From: Glandiceps talaboti
Lineage: Eukaryota; Hemichordata; Enteropneusta; Spengelidae
Direction of reading: 5' to 3'
NCBI RefSeq assembly: GCF_964340395.1
Contig: NC_135565.1
Coordinates: forward strand, 588,501 to 652,500
DNA: 64,000 bases
Numbering within the stretch: position 1 is the stretch's first letter; each line of letters begins with the position of its first letter. Both the position numbers and the translations under genes were made by a program. This document shows, piece after piece, positions 9,100-19,544 of this stretch. The notes under the pieces were generated by a model, which was given only the letters and a program-made list of their open reading frames with translations, was not told the origin of the DNA and did no database searches.

Positions 9100-10095
9100 T
9101 TAAAATACTTTTAAATCTATAAGAATCATACGTTTCAAAGTTATTGTTTTGATATCTAGAAATTTTAACCCTTGTGTTATTGCATGCAACACTTCATTTT
9201 CCTGTAATGCTTCCGCTAATTTAGATGACACTTTATTTTCTGTAAAAGTAACATTAATATTCTCGTTCTCAATATGAATGTCTATATTTAATAATATACG
9301 TCGGTCACACTTTATTGAAAATCCATCTAAAAGAGTATCGTATTCACCCTCAGTATTTAATTTAATACATTCAATAATAATGGTACCACTGGTTACTTTC
9401 TTTATATTGTTCACCGACACATCACTAGCACTAGACAATTTTAATTTAGCCACATCAATAGGTTTCAAACCGAATGTTTTAAACTGCGCATCATAAAATA
9501 ACTGAATAATTCCTTCGTGAAGGTCATAATCACAATACCATTCCCCCGAATTCATAATTCTATTAAAAATATTATCATTATCTACTATTGTTGTTGTAGT
9601 AACCAATTTTAAATGAATCTTTGGTTTCAACAGGTCTAGTCTAGGATCTGGTTCCAGTAAATAGTGTCTGATATCAGCTAAATCAAATGTTTTAGTAGTA
9701 TCATTATAAACCGACACATAAGGAACTCGGTCAAATAAACCATGATCAATAGTTAATGGTTTTTCGAGCATTTCAACAAAATCTCGTGGTAAATCAAAAG
9801 TATAGAACTTGGCAGCTCTGTTGCTATACGCAAAACCAAATGGTATATGATGTTTTGATACTCTATATTCTTCTATTGTTTCATCTACATCATTTAGGTC
9901 TACTAAATTATTGGTATGTTCGTGTGATTGAACTGCCGCTGGTTCTATATTATATTTTTTCTTTTCATTTTTCCATCTTAAAACAAAATCTTTATTATTA
10001 TGTCGTCCGGATAAATTTATTGCGTTAACATCTCTGAGATCATTAAGTGCATATCCTCAAGGTGCTATCATACCTAGTCCAAAATTTGATGGCAT
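9100..10095 (-). pseudogene. Hypothetical Polinton protein with NDLRD motif, interrupted by one early TGA
   Basis: The obvious open frame begins at 9771, but the same frame is coding-like up to an ATG at 10,095, broken only by TGA at 10,059 to 10,057 (codon 13). Without regard to that stop the frame spans about 331 codons. The segment after the TGA contains ALNDLRDVNAINL, echoing the NDLRD of the neighbouring gene. The rest is mixed alpha/beta with no membrane segment. If translation now starts at 9771 a shortened 223-residue protein could still be made. Function unknown. The start lies 44 bases from the divergent plus-strand gene, so the two probably share a bidirectional promoter. Confidence 0.55.
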
Positions 10096-10139
10096 ATTAT
10101 AGTATTTATATATTATATATAATATACAAAAAAAAAACA
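10096..10139. promoter_or_regulatory. Divergent promoter region between the two gene blocks
   Basis: The 44 bases separating the minus-strand start at 10,095 from the plus-strand start at 10,140 are almost pure A/T with several TATA-like words (TATTTATATATTATATATAA). This is the point where transcription direction switches within the element. Confidence 0.45.
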
Positions 10140-10808
10140 ATGAAGTTGTATATAAACGAAAAATCTAGTGATATTACTATCAGTTTTACAGAAACGTTGA
10201 TTGGTTATTCACAGATACGATTGTTGGAGTGTAAACTATATAATTCTTGGTATAATATTACGAAAGAAAACAATGAAATTGCTTTTACCGCTAAACTTAA
10301 AACGTCAGTTAAAAAAGTAGAACCGGGTAATTACAATGTAGATACATTATTGCAAGCGATTGGTAGATCACAATTAATTAATTTTAAGAGAATTTTGCCA
10401 ACGGGAAAAACACAAATGGTACTCGGTGAAAACGTTAAAATAGACTTTTCAAAGCCTAAGAATTTTGCGAAAATACTTTGTTTTGAAGAGAAAGAATATA
10501 TTTCATCGGGTATTAGTCCAAACAAAGCAGATTTTCTTCCTGTGACTGAATACGTAGTCTATTGCGATATTATAGATACACCTACTAATTACATCAATGG
10601 GAAAAGGTCTAATTATTTACAAATTTTAACGATACGGGAAAATAAGGGTGAAATAGGAGAAGATGTGACTTATTCATTTCCCGCTAATGTTCCAGTACCC
10701 ATCAAGAAAATGAATATATCTAATCTTTGAATTTGGATAACAAATCAAAATAACGAACCAATAGATTTTAATGGTTGGCCAATTTCATTTCAACTCGAGC
10801 TAACTTAA
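10140..10808 (+). pseudogene. Putative minor capsid (penton-like) protein, interrupted by one late TGA
   Basis: I take the ATG at 10,140; the frame is open 31 codons further upstream, but that part is promoter-like. The protein is beta-rich with NSWYNITKENNEIAF near residue 29, PGNYNVDTLLQAIG near residue 62 and EYVVYCDII near residue 138. That pattern is familiar from structural-protein families of invertebrate Polintons, which I take to be minor capsid or penton-like proteins; this is inference. A TGA at 10,728 to 10,730 interrupts the frame, which then stays coding-like for 26 codons to TAA at 10,806. The protein may therefore be slightly shortened rather than lost. It is the first of three plus-strand genes. 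Confidence 0.5.
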
Positions 10809-10875
10809 AGTTACTAACGTTACTTACCGTTTACTTAAAGGTTGGTGTGCGCTCAATTAGAGAGATAACAACACA

Positions 10876-10890
10876 GGGTATATATACATA
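10876..10890 (+). promoter_or_regulatory. TATA-like box before the zinc-finger gene
   Basis: GGGTATATATACATA lies about 30 bases upstream of the ATG at 10,914, in the only gap of more than 100 bases between plus-strand genes (10,809 to 10,913). Confidence 0.4.
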
Positions 10891-10913
10891 TTCAAAGTAT
10901 TTACGAATATACA

Positions 10914-11279
10914 ATGCGAGTTAAATGTGATTCTTGTAATCGTTCAGCACCTGAGTATATATGTGAAATATGTAATAGACATTTTAAACATCAACATAAT
11001 TTAAATAAACACGAAAACACAAGAAAATGTTCTGAGAAAAATAAAATCCAATATATTGGTGCATGTCCAACATGCGAACGTGTTTTCCCTGGGTTTACTT
11101 GTGATAAATGTAAATTTGCTTACAAATATGAATGTCATTTAAATAAACATTATAACAGAAGTACACCTTGCGTTAAACAACCTAAGAGATATATTTGCGA
11201 ATGTAGCTTAGAATTAGGTAGCTATTTTGCGTTGTATAGACATAGAAAAAAAACTTGTAATTTACAATTAAATAAATAA
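10914..11279 (+). CDS. C2H2 zinc-finger protein, 121 aa, Polinton
   Basis: Intact frame from an ATG at 10,914. Two zinc-finger units are visible, CEICNRHFKHQHNLNKH near residues 23 to 39 and CDKCKFAYKYECHLNKH near 65 to 81, each with a further basic His or Cys partner, plus two CxxC pairs (CDSC; CPTC) and a C-terminal C-H-rich end (YRHRKKTC). It would bind nucleic acid and might act as a transcription or replication factor for the element. It sits 42 bases upstream of the polymerase gene and probably shares its early promoter. A TATATATA box lies at about 10,879 to 10,886, about 30 bases before the start. No lesion. Confidence 0.7.
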   Translation: MRVKCDSCNRSAPEYICEICNRHFKHQHNLNKHENTRKCSEKNKIQYIGACPTCERVFPGFTCDKCKFAYKYECHLNKHYNRSTPCVKQPKRYICECSLELGSYFALYRHRKKTCNLQLNK

Positions 11280-11321
11280 ATACTTTAATAGATATAAATC
11301 TTTTTTTTTACATTATATAAC

Positions 11322-14300
11322 ATGGCAAAGATTTTGAATCCACGCACTAAGGGAATGATAACAGTTGGTAGACGTGTATACAATAAACTTATACGGAATG
11401 GCGATTTACAACCTTTGCCTAAGAATATCTTAGATTGGTCGGTACCTGATAATCTTCCTCGACCATTAACGGAACAATATATCATTAATCCTATTACGAA
11501 ACGTATGGTTAAAATAGGTAATGATACGTATCAAACTTTTATTAATAAAGGCTATCGTCATGTTGGTGGTGTTCTAATACCACCTCGATATCATGAACTT
11601 GAGAGAGCTTTTAATGGATACGTGAAGTCGTATGAAATTGTTATTACTGAAGAGGAACTTCATTCACAGTTAAATGAAAATAAATATTTAATAAAACAAA
11701 TCTTAGAACAAAATTTAGAAGATCAAGGTGGAATAAAAGCTATATTAACCTTAAAAATAAAATTTGTTAAATACGATCAAAATATGGAGATAGAAATAAC
11801 AAATGATGATTATTTTAATAGTAGCCCATTGCAAATTATAAATACTGATCAAATAGATGAACAAATTAATTCAAGTTACGAAAGAATAACTGAACGCATC
11901 GCAAAATGGTTACGTGAAAGTTCTGGTTGGCAAATAAAAACACTTCTTAATTTTTATGTAAATATTGTAAGATACGAGCCTTTACAAGGTAACTCATATA
12001 TCAAATTACCAAGAGAACTACAACATCCAATGAAAGGTCTCATTAACATACAAAATAATGACGAAGAATGTTTTAGATGGTGTCATTTAGCGTATAAGTT
12101 TCCAGTTGAAATAGATAAAAATAGGCCATCTAGATACAACCAACATATCAATGATTTAGATTATAAAGGAATAACATTCCCAGTAACAATAAAACCAATT
12201 CCTAAAATTGAAAACCAAAATAATATATCTATTTCTGTATTTGGTTATAACAATAAACAAGCATATCCAATTTACGTTAGTAAACAAACTAGTGAAGACC
12301 ATCTTGATTTACTACTAATAACTCATGGTGATAATCAAAAACATTATGTTTGGATTAAAGACTTTAATCGATTCATGTACGGTATAACAAATCATAATGG
12401 AATAAAGCATTTCTGTAGATATTGTTTACAGCACTTTACAACTACAGAGATTTTAAATCAACACATTCCTATTTGTTTTGAAATAAATAAAACACAAGCT
12501 ATACGATTGCCAACCGAGGAATATAAATGGCTATCATTTAAAAATTACCCGAGACAATTAAATGCACCATTTGTTATTTACGCAGATTTCGAATCTATAA
12601 CTGAAAAAGTAAATACTATTAATACTGTATTCATGCAACATAACCAAAAACATGAAGTATGCAGTTTTGGTTATAAATTAGTCTGTTGTTACGATGACAC
12701 ATTTAGTAAAAAAAGTGTTATTTATAGAGGATCAGATGCATCTAAGAAATTTATGGAAATGATGTTATCGGAAGTTGATTATTGTAATAATATTAAACAA
12801 CAACATTTTAACAAACCTTTGTATATGAGTAAAAATGATGAAACTTGTTTCCAAAAAGCTACGCAATGTCATATTTGTGAAACATTATACAAAGAAGGTG
12901 ATATACGAGTTCGTGACCATTGTCATATTACCGGTAAATATCGTGGTTCAGCGCATGAAACCTGTAATATTAATTTTCAAGTAACGAAGAAAATACCCGT
13001 TATATTTCACAACTTAAAAGGATATGACAGCCATTTCATTGTACAAACCCTTGAAAATTTTGATGAAAAGATTAATATTATCCCTCATTCTATGGAAAAG
13101 TTCATGGCTATAATGGTTGGGTACTCATTTAGTCTTCATAGATAGTTTAAATTTCTTGAATGCTTCTGTAGAAAAACTCGTCAATAACACGAGTGATTTC
13201 AAATACACAGAACAGGAATTTACTAATAGTTGAAAGTTATTAACGAGAAAGGGTGTATATCCTTATGATTATATGGATTCCACCAGAAAATTAAAGGATG
13301 TTAATCTTCCACTAAAGGAAACATTCTATTCTATTCTAAATGAGACTGGTATTACCGATGAAGATTATAAGCATGCGCAAGATATTTTGAAGCATTTTAA
13401 TATGCAAACCATGGGTGATTATCATGACTTATATCTCAAAACTGATGTATTATTATTAACTGATGTATTTGAAAATTTCCGAAAGACATGAAATCTATAT
13501 TATAATCTCGATCCCTGTCATTACTTCAGTGCTCCAGGATTATCTTGGGATGCCTGCTTAAAAATGACTAAAATTAATCTCGAACTAATAACGGATATAG
13601 ATATGCATCTCTTTATAGAAAAAGGTCTTCGTGGTGGTATCTCTTATATATCCGCTGGCCATGCAAAGGCAAACAATCCATACATGAAAGATTATGATCC
13701 TACTCAGGAATCAAAATATATCATGTATTTAGATGCAAATAATCTATATGGTTGGGCAATGGTTCAATCTTTACCAACAGATGGATTTAAATGGGTTGAT
13801 GTAAATGACGTTGGCAAGCTTGACTGTAAAAACTTAAGTAATTATACCTATGAAAGTGATCGTGGATTAATCCTTGAAGTTGATCTTGAATATCCTAACG
13901 AGTTGCATGATCTCCACAATGATTATCCTTCAGCACCTGAGAGATTATGTATTACTGAAGACATGTTATCACCACATAATAAAAAGATACGTGACTTATT
14001 TAATATCAAATGCTGAAATATAGAGAAATTAACTACAACTTTGAAATTAAAAAGGAATTACGTACTTCATTTCAAAAACTTAAAACAATATTTATCACTC
14101 GGTTTAAAAGTCACTAAAATCCACAGAGCTATTAAGTTTAACCAATCAAAGTGGATGTCACAATACATTTTATTTAACACGGAAAAAAGAAAAAAAGCTA
14201 AAAATGCCTTCGAAAAAGATTTCTTCAAACTAATGAACAACTCTGTATTTGGACGAACCATGATGAATGTACGTAAACATCGTAATATAAAATTATGTAC

Positions 14301-14996
14301 AACAGAAAAACAAATTATAAAATTAGTAGCTAAACCAATGTTTGTTACGCAAAAAATTATAACTAAAGGATTGGTTGCTGTTGAAAATAAAAAGGAAAGA
14401 TTAACTTTAAATCAGCCTTTATATGTTGGGATGAGTATTCTTGATTTGTCCAAAACTTTAATGTATGACATTACAACTATATCAAAGAAAAATATGGTTC
14501 ATTAGCAAAGTTGTTATTCACAGATACCGACTCATTAATGTATGAAATTAAAGCTGTTGATCCATATAAAGATTTCTATCAAGACAAAGACCTGTTCGAT
14601 AATAGTGATTACTCATCTGAAAGTCCATACTATTTTGATTATAATAAAAAGATAATCGGTAAAATGAAAGATGAATGTGCTGGTTTACCAATCACTGAAT
14701 TTATTGGACTTCGAAGTAAAATGTATTCTTATATCACAGAAACTTCATCAACTCGAAAAGCAAAAGGAATGAAAAAGATAGTTGTTAAAAAGAATATTAC
14801 TCACGAAGAATATAAGACCGTCCTTTTTGAAAATTTACAAATAAAACATTCCATGAATACTATTCGATCAATAAATCATCAGATCGGTAGTTATACAATC
14901 AATAAGACTTCTCTAAGTTGCTTCAATGATAAACGTTATGTTATCGATCATCGTAACACGTTAGCATATGGTTACGTTGATTTAGGTAAACGTTAG
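11322..14996 (+). pseudogene. Family-B DNA polymerase (protein-primed, Polinton type), broken
   Basis: The enzyme would replicate the element. The first frame (607 codons) has two N-terminal NPxTK-type motifs, a C-C-H-C zinc site (CRYCLQHFTTTEILNQHIPIC split around 365 to 385), exonuclease motif I YADFESIT (about 423), an HNH-like metal site with DHCHITGKYRGSAH (about 525), and exonuclease motif II FHNLKGYDSHFI (about 560). A frameshift near 13,120 follows. The next frame, with TGA codons at 13,231, 13,489 and 14,014, holds exonuclease motif III (YLKTDVLLLTDVFE), polymerase motif A (YLDANNLYGWAM) and motif B (KLMNNSVFGRT). A second frameshift near 14,470 precedes the motif C piece FTDTDSLMYEI. 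All catalytic motifs survive but five lesions inactivate the gene. Confidence 0.92.
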
Positions 14997-15480
14997 TCAT
15001 AGTATACTATATATAGTTTGATAGGTAGTGTTACTATGTTTATGTTATCAATATGTTTAAAAAAATTATTAAAAAAAAGAAACCCAGTGGTGTCAATCAA
15101 ATCTCAATTTACTCTCGTACAATTAGTACGGGTTTAATTACTTTTAGTTAATTGCCAATTTCAATTATTTATTGAGATCAACATTTTTAGCACTAGGTGC
15201 TATGGTTTCTCGCTACGCCTGTCTTAGGTCGGTACCCACACGAGTACACTTACCCGTCGTCGGCTGACAGTTTCTGAAACCATAGCGGCGCCTCGGGCAT
15301 GCGCCAATTTATATAGAAGTTGACTTTCTATATATGTGACAAAGTTGACAGTAAAAATCTATCTACGGTTTGGGTGTAGTCTGGGTGTAGTTTGGGTGTT
15401 TTAATACTTTTATTAACAGTTAATGAAAGCTTTAACTCTTTGTTTGAATAATTATAACGGAAACGTGACAGACATGGAGA
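14997..15480. repeat. Non-coding right end of Polinton, probable terminal inverted repeat region
   Basis: No gene is visible. The stretch has a GTATAC palindrome after the polymerase stop, an AT-rich part, then an unusually GC-rich island at about 15,195 to 15,300 enclosed by GCTATGGTTTC (15,199 to 15,209) and its complement GAAACCATAGC (15,276 to 15,286), a small inverted repeat ATATAGAA/TTCTATAT (about 15,310 to 15,333), and three copies of TGGGTGTAGT-like sequence (15,366 to 15,400). Polintons end in long inverted repeats; the matching left copy lies outside the window, so this is not provable here. Confidence 0.4.
15199..15286. other. GC-rich stem-loop with 11-bp arms
   Basis: Perfect 11-base inverted repeat, GCTATGGTTTC and GAAACCATAGC, with a 66-base GC-rich interval containing CGCC, TACCCACACGAGTACAC and CGTCGTCGGCTGAC. 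It stands out against the AT-rich element and could be a structured terminus, origin or RNA; the function is unknown. Confidence 0.5.
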
Positions 15481-15589
15481 CTAGTGTGTGTGTGTTTTTT
15501 TTTTAAGTTTTAGATATGACAGATACACAACAGATAAGGAAAAAGCCAAGATGGAGAAAAGCAATAACAGAATCCTACATCTCAAAATA

Positions 15590-16015
15590 TTCTACAAAAA
15601 AACCCCACTTTCTAAATGTAAGTCCCTCCTGTCTTTTGAAATAGCAAATTTTTCCTCAATCTTGTATGTATATTTCAGAGATGTCTTGAAAGCTTCAATT
15701 CGTGGGATTGTATTAATGTATTTGCGTTTGAAAATAAAATAGCGTACCGTGAGAAATATAAAGTTATGGAGTAAAGTAACATTTTCAAAAATGCCTAGTG
15801 TACAAACAAGTGCATTCAGAGGCAAATGAGTATGTGTTATTGAAAAATACCAGTCTTTAACAGAGTCCCAAAACTGGCTAATAAAAGTACAATCCCGAAA
15901 AAGATGAAAGTAATCCGACTACAACCTCATCACAAAAAGAACATAATGGTGATTCTACAACCCCCCAAGTACACAATAATTTGTAGGTAAGATCTTCATA
16001 ATTAATTTGTACTGA
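15590..16015 (-). mobile_element. 3' fragment of a LINE (L1/Tx1-like C-terminus)
   Basis: Minus-strand reading frames, shifted several times, give YKLLCTWGVVESPLCSFCDE near 15,960 (a LINE C-terminal cysteine segment) and then KRKYINTIPRIEAFKTSLKY near 15,700. This is the usual pattern of the end of L1/Tx1-type open reading frame 2. It has no intact coding capacity and is truncated on the right by a family R copy starting near 16,020. Confidence 0.5.
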
Positions 16016-16060
16016 AAAAAAGAGGTTCAGTAGTGCTATAGGCATCGCCCAGCGTCTGTC

Positions 16061-16196
<136 letters not shown>

Positions 16197-16789
16197 CATC
16201 TTAAAGTCAAAAACCGCTGAACCAATTGCCATGATATTTGGTGGGTCCATTACCTTGGGTGTCTAGTTGGGAAATTGTTCAAATGAAAATGATCGCATCA
16301 GAAATGTGTATTTGACGTTTCAAAATGTGATTTGTTGTATTACAAAATGCTTTGATTTCAGCCTGGAAATGAAAAATTCTTGTTTTATTGATGCAATGAA
16401 ATCATTAAATCTTTTATGGGCTACTTCAAATGTCAGTGTCAATGGCGTAAAGATTAACATCTGTTTAAGGTTGCTTGGCAACCTACGCCTGTTTTTAGCA
16501 CAGCTGAATTTAATCTTAGACACACAAACAGTTTGTACAAAGAATAAGAAGTCACACATTTTATGGTCATATCAAGACCTCCATAATCATACTGTGTTTG
16601 GCAGGTTAAATTTCCTGTTCCTAGTTGGGAAATTGTTCAAATCAAAATGATCTTACTACCGGTGTGTGATTTGGGTAGAAAAATGTAATTTTTGGTCAAA
16701 AAACTTACTCAAAAACTATTGGGCAGATCGGTCTGAAATTTGGTGGGAACATTCTTAGGGGTGTCTAAGCCTTCAAAATATGCTTGCAA

Positions 16790-18560
16790 CTGTGCCCAGC
16801 AACAAGACCACACCCATAGCAACAGCCAAACGGTGAGGTATTTCACAAAGATAACCTCTGGGATTAAAAGACAATTGAATAAGCATTCAAAAAATGTATG
16901 TAAATTTGCCTAGCAACAAGACCATGCCCATAGCAATAGCCAAGTCATCTCATATATTACAAAGATAACAGGAATTGATAGACAAATGAATAAGCATTCA
17001 AAAAATGTATGCAGATGTGCTTAGCAACAAGACCACGCCCATAGCAACAGCCAAATGATCAGATATATTGCAAAGATAACAACAGGGATTAATAGATAAT
17101 TGAATGAACATTCCAAAAATGTATATATGTGGGTCCATTACCTTGGGTAATCAAATCAAAATGATCGCATCACAGGTGTGTGATTTAGGTAAAAAAATGT
17201 GATTTTTTGGTCAAAAAACAAACTCAGAAACTACTGGGCATATTAGTGTGAAATTTGGTTGGAACATTCTTTAGGGGGTGTAAAGTAAGATTTTTTCATG
17301 ACATAATGATTCCATCAGTGATATGCAAATTAGGGCTAAAAATGTGTCTTTTTGGTTAAAAATCTGTAATTCCAAAACTACTGAGCAGATTGGGCTGAAA
17401 TTTAATGGGAATGCATCTAGGGATGTATGGACGAAGAAATATTAAGCATACAATGATTCCAGGGAGTGATATGCAAATCAGATTTAAGAATGTTCATTTT
17501 TGGTCAATGAGTCTGAAACTTGGTGAGATGTTTGTGAAAGTGTTATTCTGCAGATTTTCTTCAAATCATTTTGACAAAATTGGCCTTAGCAACCATGACC
17601 ATGTCCTTAGCAACAACCAAATGGCAGTATATTTTGTCAAATAACATCATCTGGTAGGCAAGTGAGTAAACATTCCAAAAATGTATGCAAATACCCTAGC
17701 AACCATGACCACGCCCATAGCAACAGCCAAACTGGCGTGTATTTCACAAAGATAACAACAGGGTTTAATAGACAATTGAATAAACATTCCAAAAATATAT
17801 GTAAATTTGCCTAGCAACAAGACCACGCCCATAGCAACAGCCAAATGATCACATATATTGCGAAGATAACGGGGATTAATAGACAATTGAATAAACAATC
17901 AAAACAAGTATGTAAATATGCCTAGCAACAAGATCCCGTCCATAGCAACAGTCAAATGATCACGTATATTGCAAAGATAATATCAGGAATTCATACATAA
18001 GTGAACAAAACATTCACAAATGTATGCAAATATATCCAACAACATGACCACGCCCATAGCAACAGCCAAACGGTTGTGTATTTCATAAATATAACAACAG
18101 GATTAATAGACAATTGAACAAACATTCAAATGTATGCAGATGTGCTTAGCAACAAGACCACGCCCACAGCAACAGCCAAATGATCACATTTATTGCGAAG
18201 ATAACAACAGGGATTAATAGACAATTGAATAACCATTCAAAAAATGTCTGTAAATTTGCCTAACAACAAGACCACACCCATAGCAACAGTTACATAATTA
18301 CGTATATTGCAAAGATAACATGAATTGAAAGACACATGAATAAACATTCAATAAATGTATAATGCAGTTGTGCCTAGCAACAAGACCACGCCCATAGCAA
18401 CAGCCAAATGATCACGTATATTGCAAAGACAATATCAGGAATTCATACATAAGTGAACAAAACATTCAAAAATGTATTCAAATATATCTAACAACATGAC
18501 CACGCCCATAGCAATAGACAAATGATCATGTATATTGCAAAGATAGTCATTCAGCAAATG
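16790..18560. repeat. Tandem array of about 120-bp units inside family R
   Basis: Each unit contains GACCACGCCCATAGCAACAG, then AAATGATCAC, then TATTGCAAAGATAACA, then GGATTAATAGACAATTGAATA and ACATTCAAAAAATGTATG. I count roughly 12 to 14 diverged units. Confidence 0.8.
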
Positions 18561-18660
18561 AACACCTATTGGTAGCATGGACTAGCATATGGATAAACAT
18601 TTTTTAAAAACTGCACAGTTGTGCTAAACTGCCATTGGCGGTATTTTTTAATATTTGAAT

Positions 18661-19544
18661 GCCTTACTCATTATTGTAATCTTAAAAAGTGCACTAGTAT
18701 ATGACTGTTGATGAGGTCTTTGTTGCTGGGCATCTATGTATCAATATTGTTTAATATTTTAATATTTGTCGACATCCCTATGTTCTGACTTTTATGAAAT
18801 ATCTTTAACCACTTTGCCTACCCAACAATATTGTTATCTTTGCAGAATATCCTGGCATGTGTCCGTTGCTAAAGGGGCGTGGTCATTGTTGCTAGGGTCA
18901 GTGCAGATTGACACCTTTAGAAACATCCACACCAATAATTCTGCCCCATACACCTACTAGTTTTGGATATACTCTTTTTTGACAAAACTGTACCATGTTT
19001 GTCCTAATTTGCATTTTAACTAATAGGAAATTCATATATTCAATATTTCTTTTGTACATCCCTCGAAACATCCCCATGGATAGATGTATTTTTTGACCGC
19101 AAACTCACATTTCTAAGTCCAATTTTCATGTCAATGTTAGAATCACCATAGAAACATATTTTGTGATCACAATTTCAACCTGTTTCTGAATTGTTTATGG
19201 ATAATACTGGCCACTGATTAACACACTCAATGTCAATTTACAGTGAATAAAATATATTGTGGTTGTCTGATCAAAAACTTAATACGCCAGTTACAACTAC
19301 ATGTCATACATCTTTACAAGAATCAAACTTACCACTACACTGTCTACAGATAATATTGACCACTAATTATAAATGATCAATTTTAGCAATTATATAACTT
19401 TGACAATTTGATGAACATGATCCAGTTATACCTAGTGCAGGTTTAAGTTTTGCAACACTCAGAATAATGTCAGCTAAAGGTGAAGGAATTTCACAGTCTA
19501 TTTGTAATTTGAACTGTCATTTAACTTGTAATAGTTCTAAAATG
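18661..19544. other. Non-coding, scattered diverged repeat pieces
   Basis: No convincing frame. The part at 18,780 to 19,130 contains fragments related to family R (GGGGCGTGGTCATTGTTGCTAG at 18,875 and a diverged AAACTACTGAGCAGA-type region). The remainder, 19,140 to 19,544, shows nothing I recognise. Confidence 0.5.

Larger units (their letters stand above)
1..15420. mobile_element. Polinton/Maverick-type (adintovirus-like) endogenous virus, left end outside window, right end approximate
   Basis: The block combines a protein-primed-type family-B DNA polymerase, a DDE integrase with a chromodomain-like tail, an FtsK/A32-like packaging ATPase and capsid-like proteins, the diagnostic gene set of Polintons and adintoviruses. 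Genes are tightly packed with AT-rich gaps of 25 to 110 bases and no sign of introns. Minus-strand genes fill 1 to 10,095 and plus-strand genes 10,140 to 14,996. No adenain-type cysteine protease was found in this part. Several genes are intact while others carry nonsense codons or frameshifts, so this is a decaying integrated copy. The right terminus must lie between the polymerase end (14,996) and host repeats that begin near 15,590; 15,420 is a guess. Confidence 0.88.

Noticed and set aside
9756-10028. Plus-strand 90-codon frame
   Set aside because: It is the shadow of the minus-strand gene at 9,100 to 10,095.
10057-14016. Alternative genetic code with TGA as sense
   Set aside because: Frameshifts and TAA interruptions occur in the same genes, so ordinary decay explains them better; kept only as something to test.
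15199-15286. tRNA gene
   Set aside because: The stem-loop has no cloverleaf or A/B box pattern that I can support.
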